The notes below the pieces were generated by a model. The model was not told where the DNA came from, searched no databases, and saw only the letters and a program-made list of their open reading frames with translations. Shown here piece after piece: positions 35,985 to 44,769 of a DNA stretch of 64,000 nt. Source of the stretch: Isosphaera pallida ATCC 43644 (lineage in GTDB: Bacteria > Planctomycetota > Planctomycetia > Isosphaerales > Isosphaeraceae); assembly GCF_000186345.1 (NCBI RefSeq), contig NC_014962.1:1674001-1738000 (forward strand), in the 5' to 3' direction. Made by a program: the position numbers and the translations under genes. Numbering within the stretch: the stretch's first letter is position 1; every line of letters begins with the position of its first letter.

Positions 35985-37202
35985 TCATGGACCGATCCCT
36001 GCGGTTCCAGACTCCTGACGAGCCTTGAGCCGAGCCAAGGCGGCCTGGGCCTCCGAATCGAGTGGATTTCGCGCGATGAGCAGTTGGTACCAGGCGGCCG
36101 CCTCGGCGTGACAACCGATCCGTTCGCAAAGGTCGGCCATGATTCGCCATGATTCGGGATTGTTCTGATTCTCAGGCAATCGCAATTGATGAAGTTGGTG
36201 AGCGTATCGCTCATGGTCGCGGGCGGCGTTGAGCCATCGATCGGCCTCGGGATCATGAGCCGCTTTGAGGGATTGGGCCAGGCCGATGACCCCTTCGCGG
36301 TCTTCGGGGGCAAGTTCAACGGCGCGACGGTAAAACGCGGCCGCATCGTTGGGGTGGTTGCGATACAATGCGAGTTTTCCTCGGAGTCGGAGGCTCTCGA
36401 CGTGGTCGGGCGGATTGGCGGCCAGCAGCGCGTCAGCCTGGTTCAAGTCCCCCCGCGCCAGTTCTGCCTGGGCGCGGACAAGTCGAACCTCCGGGTTTTC
36501 TGGGTCGAGGGGTTGCAAGATCGCCAACCCCTCGTCGATCCGGTTCAATGCAATCGCTGCCCGCGCCAAAGCCAGGCGAGACCATTCGTCGGTGGGCTCG
36601 GCCCGAACGAACCGCTGCAAGTCATCGAAATGTTCGGCCGCGTCCCACGTGTTGTAGCGGGTCAAGCACCAGAGATACACATCGTAGGGGGTCAGCGTCC
36701 CGGTTTGGGCCAGTGCCTGATAGCGTGCGCGCAACTCCGCGCGACGGACCTGGTAGCCCAGAATGTAGATCAGCTCGCGGTGAGCCTGGACGAGGTTGGG
36801 GTCGAGTTGAGTCGCGCGGGTTAAAGCCCGTTCAGCGGAGGCCAGGCGATGGCGACGGAGTTCCAGCTGCCCCTGTTTGAGACGAACCTGAGCGCTGAGG
36901 GGAAATTCGTCGGGGATAGCCGCCAAGGCTTCGATCGCCTCGGCGATTCGGTTCTGTGCAATCAGACATTGGGCGCGGAAGAGACCCAGATCGTTAGGAT
37001 CGACCTGGGGCATTGACTCGAGGCGCTCCAAAATCGCCTGGGCGGCGGCGAGGTCCTGACGGTCGAGAGCCTCGCGTCCCCGCTCGAGCCACCCCTCGGC
37101 CAATTGGGTCGTATTGAGGTTGAAACGGACCACAATTGCCGCCACAAGCAGGACGCAGGCGGTCCCCAAAACCACCCAGGATGTGCGAAAACGCGGCGTC
37201 AC
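35985..37202 (-). CDS. TPR-repeat protein with N-terminal membrane anchor
   Basis: A 405-residue protein. Residues 9-26 are one hydrophobic segment (WVVLGTACVLLVAAIVV), followed by consecutive tetratricopeptide repeats (ERGREALDRQDLAAAQAILE, LASAERALTRATQLDP, AAAFYRRAVELAPEDREG and AAAWYQLLIARNPLDSEAQ). It probably sits at the membrane facing the periplasm as a protein-protein scaffold. The GTG start overlaps the stop of the UnbV/FG-GAP gene by four bases (GTGA), so the two are translationally coupled and probably work together. Function unknown. Confidence 0.85.
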   Translation of the reverse strand: MTPRFRTSWVVLGTACVLLVAAIVVRFNLNTTQLAEGWLERGREALDRQDLAAAQAILERLESMPQVDPNDLGLFRAQCLIAQNRIAEAIEALAAIPDEFPLSAQVRLKQGQLELRRHRLASAERALTRATQLDPNLVQAHRELIYILGYQVRRAELRARYQALAQTGTLTPYDVYLWCLTRYNTWDAAEHFDDLQRFVRAEPTDEWSRLALARAAIALNRIDEGLAILQPLDPENPEVRLVRAQAELARGDLNQADALLAANPPDHVESLRLRGKLALYRNHPNDAAAFYRRAVELAPEDREGVIGLAQSLKAAHDPEADRWLNAARDHERYAHQLHQLRLPENQNNPESWRIMADLCERIGCHAEAAAWYQLLIARNPLDSEAQAALARLKARQESGTAGIGP

Positions 37203-39139
37203 GGTTCAACGATCTCGTGGTATTGGTTGGTCCTCAGTTCGTGACGGCTCACCGTCCCTTTGGGCCAGGTGACCTCGACGACGACGGTTTCGGTTTCGAC
37301 CGTCCCCAAACCGATGATCATCCGTGGATCATGACTGCTCAACATGCTCGTCCCACCTTTGCGCCAACGGGTGAGGGTTCGAGAGCCAACTTGGATTTCA
37401 ACCTTCGCGCCCACGGCATCCCGGTTGGACTGGGTTCCCACCAGCTTGAGCTGGAGCCAGGAGAAGCGGGGTGACTCGGTGCGGTTGAGGAGAACCGCGG
37501 GCTTGTCGTCCTTGTGGTTGATCACGAGATCGAGTCGCCCATCGTTGTCGAGATCGCCGTAGGCGACTCCGCGGCCGACGTGGGAGGACTCGAAGTAAGA
37601 GCCGGCTTGGAGTGTGGCGAGTTCGAAGCGTCGGGGTGAGTCGGGGGATTTCTCATCCAGCGCGGTGTTGTGAAAGAGCAGGGGAGGTTGGGCATAATCG
37701 ACCTTTTGACCGATCTGGTCGCGGTTGTTGTCCACATGCCCGTTGGACACGAAGCAGTCGATCCAACCGTCGCGGTCGAAGTCCTCGAGCACGCAGCCCC
37801 AGCCAACCCAGGGCAGGCTGGCGGTCGCCAGGCCGGCGGTGGTGGTCATGTCCTGGAAGCTGCCCCCACCCATGTTCTGATAGAGTGTGTTGTATTCGTT
37901 GGCGAAATTGGTCACGAACAGCTCAGGACGGCCATCGCCGTTGCAGTCGTTGGCCTCCACCCCCATGCCCGACTGGGCCTGGCCTTTTTCGTCGTAAGCC
38001 GCGCCGGAGAGTTCCGTGACATCCTCGAAGGTACCATCACCCCGGTTGAGGAACAAGAAATTGGGGCAAATATCGTTGGCAATGTACAAGTCCACGTCGC
38101 CATCGCGGTCCACGTCGATCGCCACCACGCCGAAGCCGCGTCCGTCGGTGCGTCCTGGGATTCGATTGCCGCCTAGGTCCACGAGGAACTCGTTGTAGAC
38201 GTTGGTGAACTTGAAGTTCCCTTCGTTGCGATACAACATGTGTTCGCTTGGCTGAATCACTAACGGGGAGCAATAAAGCCGCACGCGACGGATCTGGTCG
38301 CCGCAGAAGCGCTCGGCGTCCTTCATATCCCAGACGCCGTAGGTGCTGACATAAATATCCAGCAATCCGTCGTTGTTGTAATCGAGCGTGGCTCCACTGG
38401 AGGACCAGCGGCCCTGGAGGATGCCAGATTCGTCGGTCATGTCGGTGAAGGTGCCATCGCCATTGTTGCGATAGAGGCGGTCTTGATGATAGGTTGCCAG
38501 AAACACGTCGGGGTGACCGTCGTTGTCGAAGTCACCGACCACGACGCCGTGGCAGAAGCCCTCGAAGCCCAGACCCGAGGAGGAGGTGACATCCTCGAAG
38601 CGGTTACCGCCGAGGTTACGGTACAACCGGTTAGGACCAGTTGAGCGGCTCCCCAACGGGAAGAAGGTGGCGTTGCAAAAATAGAGATCCATCCAGCCGT
38701 CGCCGTCGTAGTCGAAGACCGCGACTCCCGATCCGTTGGCGGTGGGGAAATGCTTGTCGCTGGTCATCCCCGAGACGTGAACGAAGTCGATGCCGCTCTC
38801 GGCGGTGATGTCGAGGAAGCGGAACGGGCTGGGACCTTTTTGCGGGACGGTTTGGTAAGAGCGGGTGGCTGCGCCCCGCGCGTCCATGCCAACCAGCGAG
38901 GGGGAAGGGCTTTGGTCGACGGGCAGCTCGGCCTCCCCTTGGGATCGCATCAAGGATCGGCTATCCAACTGCTGGTTGCTTGCGATCGGGGGGGATTCCG
39001 GGCCACAGCCCACACCCACCCACGGCAGCGACACGACGAGGACCATGAACCCCGCGGCAATCCCGCCCTGGAAGGGCGATTCTTGAGCCACCGCCGCGCT
39101 TAGGGCCGCGTTGGTCCCAGATCGTATGAACTTGGGCAT
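37199..39139 (-). CDS. FG-GAP repeat / ASPIC-UnbV (CRTAC1-like) exported protein
   Basis: A 646-residue protein. After an N-terminal hydrophobic segment with a possible lipobox (VGVGC), it has at least seven FG-GAP-type calcium-binding repeats, for example FDYDGDGWMDLYF, GDFDNDGHPDVFL, IDVDRDGDVDLYI and GDLDNDGRLDLVI, forming a beta-propeller. The C-terminus is the ASPIC/UnbV domain (LQLKLVGTQSNRDAVGAKVE). This is the CRTAC1 type, common in planctomycetes, likely outside the cell and calcium-dependent. The ATG at 39139 is chosen; a longer frame to 39259 is unlikely. It overlaps the TPR gene by four bases. Confidence 0.88.
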   Translation of the reverse strand: MPKFIRSGTNAALSAAVAQESPFQGGIAAGFMVLVVSLPWVGVGCGPESPPIASNQQLDSRSLMRSQGEAELPVDQSPSPSLVGMDARGAATRSYQTVPQKGPSPFRFLDITAESGIDFVHVSGMTSDKHFPTANGSGVAVFDYDGDGWMDLYFCNATFFPLGSRSTGPNRLYRNLGGNRFEDVTSSSGLGFEGFCHGVVVGDFDNDGHPDVFLATYHQDRLYRNNGDGTFTDMTDESGILQGRWSSSGATLDYNNDGLLDIYVSTYGVWDMKDAERFCGDQIRRVRLYCSPLVIQPSEHMLYRNEGNFKFTNVYNEFLVDLGGNRIPGRTDGRGFGVVAIDVDRDGDVDLYIANDICPNFLFLNRGDGTFEDVTELSGAAYDEKGQAQSGMGVEANDCNGDGRPELFVTNFANEYNTLYQNMGGGSFQDMTTTAGLATASLPWVGWGCVLEDFDRDGWIDCFVSNGHVDNNRDQIGQKVDYAQPPLLFHNTALDEKSPDSPRRFELATLQAGSYFESSHVGRGVAYGDLDNDGRLDLVINHKDDKPAVLLNRTESPRFSWLQLKLVGTQSNRDAVGAKVEIQVGSRTLTRWRKGGTSMLSSHDPRMIIGLGTVETETVVVEVTWPKGTVSRHELRTNQYHEIVEP

Positions 39140-39299
39140 GTCGAATGTTCCGTTTCTCGAAGAAGCCGACGCAACGCGCAGACCCGACCTTACCGCGCTT
39201 AGGTACGACCACGCCCCCCAGCGCGGGACTCGCCCATATTCTACGAACCACGTCGTCAATTTGCTCGCGCAAGTGGCCAGCCGGGGCCAATTGGCGGGG

Positions 39300-40733
39300 T
39301 TAGCCCTGTTGAAGCTGGTTGATCTTGTTGTAGAGGGTCTTCAAAGCGATGCCCAGCTCCCGGGCGGCAGCGGGTTTGTTGCCGTTGTGCTTCTCCAAAA
39401 CTGCTTGAATGTACCGCATTTCCACGTCGCGCAGCGACATCCCGCCCTCAGGAACTCGAAAGTGTGGTCCCGCCACTGCCGTGGCGTGAGGGGCCGATCC
39501 CAGAGAGACGGTTCCGGTGGCGGACCCCGACCGAAGGTGGCCTGTGGGGTTGGTCATTGGTAAATGTTCCGGGGTAATTGGACCAGAACCAGCCAGGATC
39601 ATCGCGCGCTCCACCACGTTGGCCAGTTCCCGCACGTTGCCCGGCCAGCTATGTCGCGCCAGCGCCTCGTAAGCTTCGGGTGTGACCCGCGGCGGCTCAA
39701 TCATTCCCCGACGGCTGGCGAAGCGCCGGATTAAGTGATCGACCAACCCGGGCAGATCCCCCACCCGCTCCCGAAGCGGAGGCAATCGAATTTCAAATGT
39801 ATTGATCCGAAAATACAAATCTTCGCGGAAGGTGTCGGCGGCGATCATTTCGGGGATGTTTCGGTTGGTGGCGCAAAGGACGCGGACATCGACTCGGAAC
39901 GGTTCGTTCTCCCCGACCCGGCGGATTTCGCCGGACTCTAGAAAACGCAGGAGTTTGACTTGGAGGGACTTGTTCAGTTCGCCGACTTCGTCGAGGAACA
40001 AGGTGCCGCCGTTAGCGACCTCGAAGAGTCCTTTGCGGTGCGAGTCGGCTCCGGTGAAGGCTCCCTTACGGTGGCCAAACAGTTCGCTTTCGACGAGATG
40101 CTCGGGCAACGCGCCGCAGTTGACCGGAACGAAGGACCCGCCAGCGCGATTGCTGCGTTCGTGGAGGTTGCGAGCCACCAGTTCCTTGCCGGTGCCGGTC
40201 TCGCCCAGAATCAGCACGGTCGCGTCGGTCGGGGCCACGGTGTCGATCAGCCTTTGAATCGCCTGCATTCCCGGGGTCTCGCCCACCAGGGTGGGTGCCC
40301 CCTCGGCGTGTTTCAGACGGGTCTCGAGCGCGGCAGCCTTGTTGGCCAGATCGCGACGTTCGGCGACCCGCTTGAGCAGCACTTCCAACTCGGCCCACTT
40401 GCAGGGCTTGGTGAGGTAATCGAATGCCCCCAAACGCAGCGCCTGCACCGCAGTCTCCAACGACGCTTGACCAGTCAATAACACCACCTGGGTCTCAGGT
40501 GAACTTTTCTTGATTCGCTCCAAGACTTCGATGCCGTTGAGGCCCGGCATCCGAATATCCAGAATCGCCAGGTCGAAACTGGATTTCTCCGCGGCTCGGA
40601 CAGCCGATTCGCCGTCGGAGTGAACCGTGACCTCGTGGCCCAACCGGGGTAGCTCCAGCCGCATCACGTCGCGTAGATGGGCCTCGTCGTCGGCGAAGAG
40701 GATCCGCAAACCCGCACTGCTCTTGTCATTCAT
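39300..40733 (-). CDS. NtrC-type sigma-54-dependent response regulator
   Basis: A 477-residue protein. A receiver domain (residues 8-125, phospho-acceptor D59 in LAILDIRMPG) is followed by an AAA+ domain (about 145-380) with Walker A GETGTGKE and the sigma-54 contact loop GAFTGA. The Fis-type helix-turn-helix at the C-terminus is LEKHNGNKPAAARELGIA. It activates sigma-54 RNA polymerase when phosphorylated. GGGAGC lies nine bases before the ATG at 40733. It follows its histidine kinase by about 100 bp, so the pair forms a two-component system. The genes controlled are not evident; no -24/-12 promoter was confidently found here. Confidence 0.95.
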   Translation of the reverse strand: MNDKSSAGLRILFADDEAHLRDVMRLELPRLGHEVTVHSDGESAVRAAEKSSFDLAILDIRMPGLNGIEVLERIKKSSPETQVVLLTGQASLETAVQALRLGAFDYLTKPCKWAELEVLLKRVAERRDLANKAAALETRLKHAEGAPTLVGETPGMQAIQRLIDTVAPTDATVLILGETGTGKELVARNLHERSNRAGGSFVPVNCGALPEHLVESELFGHRKGAFTGADSHRKGLFEVANGGTLFLDEVGELNKSLQVKLLRFLESGEIRRVGENEPFRVDVRVLCATNRNIPEMIAADTFREDLYFRINTFEIRLPPLRERVGDLPGLVDHLIRRFASRRGMIEPPRVTPEAYEALARHSWPGNVRELANVVERAMILAGSGPITPEHLPMTNPTGHLRSGSATGTVSLGSAPHATAVAGPHFRVPEGGMSLRDVEMRYIQAVLEKHNGNKPAAARELGIALKTLYNKINQLQQG

Positions 40734-40832
40734 GCCGATCGCTCCCGTTGTGTTCAACCTAACTGGTTTCGATCCATCGTCTCGTGTTGGTTGTCGGCGT
40801 CGCGGCCGACTCGTCGGGTAGTTTGACGTTGT

Positions 40833-42584
40833 CTACGCGGCGTGAAAGACCTTGCCCCGGCTCGGGTCGGGTCCCTCGTCGCTGGGTCCAGCGATGGCGC
40901 GGATCCGCGAGTCGGAGTCGGCGTCAAACACGCCCGGAGCCACCGGCAAACGCACCACGAATCGCGCTCCCCGGTCCGGCCCGTCGCTCTCGGCGAAGAT
41001 CAAACCATCGTGTTGGGAAATGATGCGGTGTGTGATCGACAAGCCCAACCCGGTTCCCTTGCCGACCGGGCGGGTGGTGAAAAACGGCTCGAAAATGTTC
41101 TCCAGCACCTCCGGAGTCATCCCCTTACCATTGTCCACGAACTCCATCTCGGCCATGCCCTCAGCGTAGCGCAACGTGATCACCAACCACCCTCCCGGAT
41201 CGACCGAATCCAAGGCGTTGACCACCAGGTTGAGCGCGACTTGTTTGATCTCCTGGGCGTCGGCCAGGGCGTAGACCGCCTCGGTGGACTTCACCTCGAT
41301 CGACTTGCCCCGATACTTGCCGAGATGCCGGACCATCTCGACCACGTCGGTCACCAGGGCGTTCAATTCGGTCGGAGCGCGCCTCAACTCGCTGGTCCGG
41401 GAGAAGTCCAGCAGCTTTTCGGTAATGCGTTTGCAGCGGAACGCCTCTTCTTGGATCATGCGCAGATAATCGCGCACGGCGTCCCCCTCTTCGCCACCCG
41501 AGCTGGAAGGGGGACGATTCGGCGAGATCAAACGACGTTCCAACGCCTCGGCGCAGAAGGCGATCGAAGCCAGGGGATTGTTGATTTCATGAGCGACCCC
41601 GGCGGCCAGGAAACCGACTCCGGCCAGACGCTCGGAGCGAATCAACTGCCGACTGCGTTCCTGCACTTGACGCTCCAGGTCGTCGTAGGTGGCGCGGATG
41701 CGGGCGGTCATGTCGTTGAAGGCTTCGGCCAGCGACTGCATCTCGTCGCCGGTCTGAAGCAAAATGCGGAAATCGAATGCTCCGCGCCCTACTCGTCGGA
41801 CCCCACGATGGAGTAAACGCACCGGGTACAACACCCAGCGATGAACCAAATAGGCCAACGCCAACAGCAAAAACAGCACCAGGACCGCCGAGGTCCAAAC
41901 AATCACCGTGCTGGCGGCGTGGTCGCGGCGGGATTGTTCCAGAATGTTGTAAAAGTCCCGGTAAAGATGGCCAGGCAACTGCATCGCGGCCCGTTCCAGA
42001 CGCTCCAACCGCTCCTCTGGCGAGGGATTTCGCTCCTCGTCCTCTTCTTCGTCGCCGCCGGGAGACCGCGCCCCCGGCTGGTCAGTCTTGCCGGTCTCAC
42101 CGCGAAGGGCGCGACGAGCTTTGGCCTCGGCGTTGAGACGCTCGCGGTAGCTGCGAGTGCCCGGCATCACCGGTTCGACCACCGCGTCGGGCTTGAGTTC
42201 GGCCAGCAACGCGGTGAGATTCTCGTCGATCTTGAAGGCGACGATCAGTTCATCCATGCCGTCGTCGAACCGATTGCCCTTGGCCCGATTTTCGATCAAC
42301 AGGCGGTGATAACCCTCCAGCGCCTCGCGCGACCGATTGACCGTAGCGGTCAAGGCGGAACGCCCTTCCGGGGTGGTGGTCTCGCGGCTGTCCAGCCGCA
42401 CGATCTGTTCCAAAAGGCGACCGGCGGCTCCAAGTTCCCGCAACTGATCGACCAGCATGGCGTGGCTGGTTGAGAAAGTCCGAAGTCCCTGGATCGCGCC
42501 TCCTAAGAGGATCACGATCATGGTCAGGACCAGGGCTAAGCCCAAGACCAATTTGGTCTGGATCGTCCAACGGGGCGGCGTCAT
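40833..42584 (-). CDS. membrane sensor histidine kinase
   Basis: A 583-residue kinase. The first membrane helix is at residues 12-33, followed by a long extracytoplasmic sensor region and a second helix at about 222-243. HAMP is at about 245-297, and HisKA has the phosphorylated histidine H332 in AAGVAHEINNPLAS. A HATPase domain follows, with N box KQVALNLVVNALDSV, G1 DNGKGM and G2 GTGLGLSI. It autophosphorylates and passes phosphate to the NtrC-type regulator encoded just downstream. The ligand is unknown. GGGAG precedes the ATG. Confidence 0.95.
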   Translation of the reverse strand: MTPPRWTIQTKLVLGLALVLTMIVILLGGAIQGLRTFSTSHAMLVDQLRELGAAGRLLEQIVRLDSRETTTPEGRSALTATVNRSREALEGYHRLLIENRAKGNRFDDGMDELIVAFKIDENLTALLAELKPDAVVEPVMPGTRSYRERLNAEAKARRALRGETGKTDQPGARSPGGDEEEDEERNPSPEERLERLERAAMQLPGHLYRDFYNILEQSRRDHAASTVIVWTSAVLVLFLLLALAYLVHRWVLYPVRLLHRGVRRVGRGAFDFRILLQTGDEMQSLAEAFNDMTARIRATYDDLERQVQERSRQLIRSERLAGVGFLAAGVAHEINNPLASIAFCAEALERRLISPNRPPSSSGGEEGDAVRDYLRMIQEEAFRCKRITEKLLDFSRTSELRRAPTELNALVTDVVEMVRHLGKYRGKSIEVKSTEAVYALADAQEIKQVALNLVVNALDSVDPGGWLVITLRYAEGMAEMEFVDNGKGMTPEVLENIFEPFFTTRPVGKGTGLGLSITHRIISQHDGLIFAESDGPDRGARFVVRLPVAPGVFDADSDSRIRAIAGPSDEGPDPSRGKVFHAA

Positions 42585-42810
42585 GCCGAGGACTCCCAGG
42601 TTTTCGACCCGTCGCGTCCCGGTTTTGCGGTTCAGCTCCGCGACCCGCGACGAAACTGGTCAACGGCGAACGCGACGGCCGCGGGCCGCCGGTTCCCTCC
42701 CGGCGTGATCCCGACGGTCGGGCCGGATGCTAGCACAGCCGGTTCGGGTCTCCTAGGCGAGTCGCGGCGGTGCGCCGATCCGTCCGCGCGCGGGTGGTCC
42801 GTAATCAACA

Positions 42811-43257
42811 TCAATTGGGGTCGCGTGACGAGATTCCACCTGGTACCAAATCCAGTTTTTCTTCTTCTTGGTAGGCCGTGTACTTGTCGTGGCGTCCTTT
42901 GGATTGGTCCACCGGATACTTGCGATCGGCCAGCTTGAGCTTTTCATCCAAAGCTGACGCCAGGTCGATTCCGCAAACGTCGGCCAAGCGGACCAGCGCC
43001 CAAAGGCAGTCGGCCAGTTCGTGCGCCCAAGCCCGACGGTGTTCGGGATGCCGTAGGGCGTCGGCCACATCCGCGTGACTTTTGAAACGACCCAGTTCCA
43101 TGACCTCCGCCGCTTCGATCGCCAAGGCCACGGCCAGCTCTTTGGGAAAATGAAACCGCTCCCACTCTCGGGCCACGCTGAACTCTTTGACCCAACGCTT
43201 AACATCGGCCAATGTCGTCTCGTTGTCGCAAGGCGTCGCGTCGTTTGGGATGCTCAT
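42811..43257 (-). CDS. MazG-like nucleotide pyrophosphohydrolase
   Basis: A 148-residue all-helical MazG-like protein (RS21-C6/dCTPase type). The metal-binding motif E-x-x-E ... E-x-x-D is seen as AIEAAEVMELGRF followed by AHELADCLWAL. These enzymes hydrolyse (d)NTPs to (d)NMPs and pyrophosphate, often removing abnormal nucleotides. The ATG at 43257 is chosen as the family N-terminus; the frame is open further upstream to 43506. No Shine-Dalgarno is obvious. It appears to be a single gene. Confidence 0.85.
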   Translation of the reverse strand: MSIPNDATPCDNETTLADVKRWVKEFSVAREWERFHFPKELAVALAIEAAEVMELGRFKSHADVADALRHPEHRRAWAHELADCLWALVRLADVCGIDLASALDEKLKLADRKYPVDQSKGRHDKYTAYQEEEKLDLVPGGISSRDPN

Positions 43258-43423
43258 GGCTTCAGAGTCCAGAATTGGAGTGGAAGAGAAGAATTGCGAT
43301 CGAAGAACGCGGGATGGAAACGTTCGAGGACTTAGAGGTTGAACATGGGGGGCAAAGGTGGGTAATCGAGGAACAAAGCAGCGAGGGATCGATCCCTTAG
43401 CAGCCTCGATCCGATCGGGACTC

Positions 43424-44608
43424 TTACGGGTTGACGCGGCCTTGATCCGATTGGCATGTGGCCAACGTTGTCGCGCAGCGCTCCTCCAACCAGGCGAAGA
43501 GGGCAACGCGGGCTTCTTCGGGAAGAGTATGCCCCCGGCGATGGTTGAGCATCCCCAACGCCTCGGGATGGCCTAACCGATCCCAAACTGTCCCGGCGGC
43601 GCGAATCAAAGGCTGGGAGCGAGCGCCATCGGCTGAGTCCCCTCCAATCAATGCGAACCCGCGGGGCGCGATGAGGGTGAGCAACTCGACATGATTCAGC
43701 CGAAGATGGGGCCGATGGGGGTCGGGATCGGGATCGGGATCGAGCAAGGTTCCCAGATACCACGGGTCGTTCCAGTTGGAATGGGTCAACCCCAACCCTC
43801 CCTCGCTGAAAACGGTCGCGGCCACCCGATCGTCGAAGGCGGCGAGATAGAGGGCCTGTTTGGCTCCCAACGAGTGACCAACTGCCGCGATTCGCATAGG
43901 ATCGACACCCGGTTGGCTCAAGAGCAGATCGAGGGCGGCTTGAGCATCGGTGGTCATTTTGGCCAGTCCCGCCACCGGTTTCCCGGCTTGTCGCTCCAGC
44001 CAGGCGACCGCTTGGTGGTAGCGGTTGGCTTGGGAGTGCCTCCAGAGGAAGCACTCTGGACACACCACCACCCAGCCTCGACGCGCCAGGTCCAGACCCA
44101 GATGTTTGGAGGCGTCGGCGGTCAAACCGGCCGGCTGACGAATCGTCTCGTCGGTGGTGGAATGAAACACCACCGCGCCGGGACGCAGACGCACGACGTT
44201 CTGAGCGTCTTCGCGGCGGTTAGACGCGGAGGTCGATTCGATGGGACGCAGGAGATACGCTCTCCAGACAGCGTCCGGCTCCGAACCGTATTCCACCAGG
44301 CGGCGGATCACGCCGGCGTCATGGTCCTCGGCACGGACCACAGGAACGGTCGGACGACCGCGTGCCGGCCCCAGGCGATCCAGGCCGATCGCCTCGCGCC
44401 ATTGGGCACGCAGGCGTTGACGCCGCGCGTTCCAGGCTTGGGTGTCGGTAAGAGGCTCGTGCCGTTCATCGAACCACGGTGGCACGATCCTCCGGGCATC
44501 CTCGTCGGGAGGATCGGGATCAGGATCGGGAAACGCGCGGTCGATTCGACGGGGTGGGTCGTTAGGATGAGGTCGAGACGACGAGGAAGAAGCGAGCGGG
44601 CGACGCAT
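43424..44608 (-). CDS. alpha/beta hydrolase, acetyl-xylan-esterase/dienelactone-hydrolase-like
   Basis: A 394-residue protein. Residues from about 85 form an alpha/beta hydrolase with the nucleophile S246 in AAVGHSLGAKQ, a likely acid in GGDSADG (D324 or D327) and H360 in HRRGH. The fold and the FHSTTDETIRQ segment suggest a carbohydrate-esterase-like activity; the substrate is unknown. Two short Asp-Pro repeats (PDPDPDPP near residue 27 and LDPDPDPDPH near 290) are encoded by GGGATC-type hexanucleotide repeats. GAGGA lies five bases before the ATG at 44608; a TTG at 44620 is an alternative. No signal peptide is seen. Confidence 0.8.
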   Translation of the reverse strand: MRRPLASSSSSRPHPNDPPRRIDRAFPDPDPDPPDEDARRIVPPWFDERHEPLTDTQAWNARRQRLRAQWREAIGLDRLGPARGRPTVPVVRAEDHDAGVIRRLVEYGSEPDAVWRAYLLRPIESTSASNRREDAQNVVRLRPGAVVFHSTTDETIRQPAGLTADASKHLGLDLARRGWVVVCPECFLWRHSQANRYHQAVAWLERQAGKPVAGLAKMTTDAQAALDLLLSQPGVDPMRIAAVGHSLGAKQALYLAAFDDRVAATVFSEGGLGLTHSNWNDPWYLGTLLDPDPDPDPHRPHLRLNHVELLTLIAPRGFALIGGDSADGARSQPLIRAAGTVWDRLGHPEALGMLNHRRGHTLPEEARVALFAWLEERCATTLATCQSDQGRVNP

Positions 44609-44769
44609 GGGTGTCCTCAATTGGATTGCGTAACGGATTGAGTCAACGCATCATGGATCGAACGCAACGCGAGTTCAACGGGGGTTGAACCTGCTCGCTC
44701 CCTCCCAACCCGAGGCGCAGCCGGGTGTCGCCCCCACGACCAGGCACTCCGGCGGCGAGGGGATCGCTC

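Noticed and set aside
43691-44641. 316-codon plus-strand frame opposite the hydrolase
   Set aside because: The minus-strand hydrolase has a Ser-Asp-His set; the antisense frame is low complexity.
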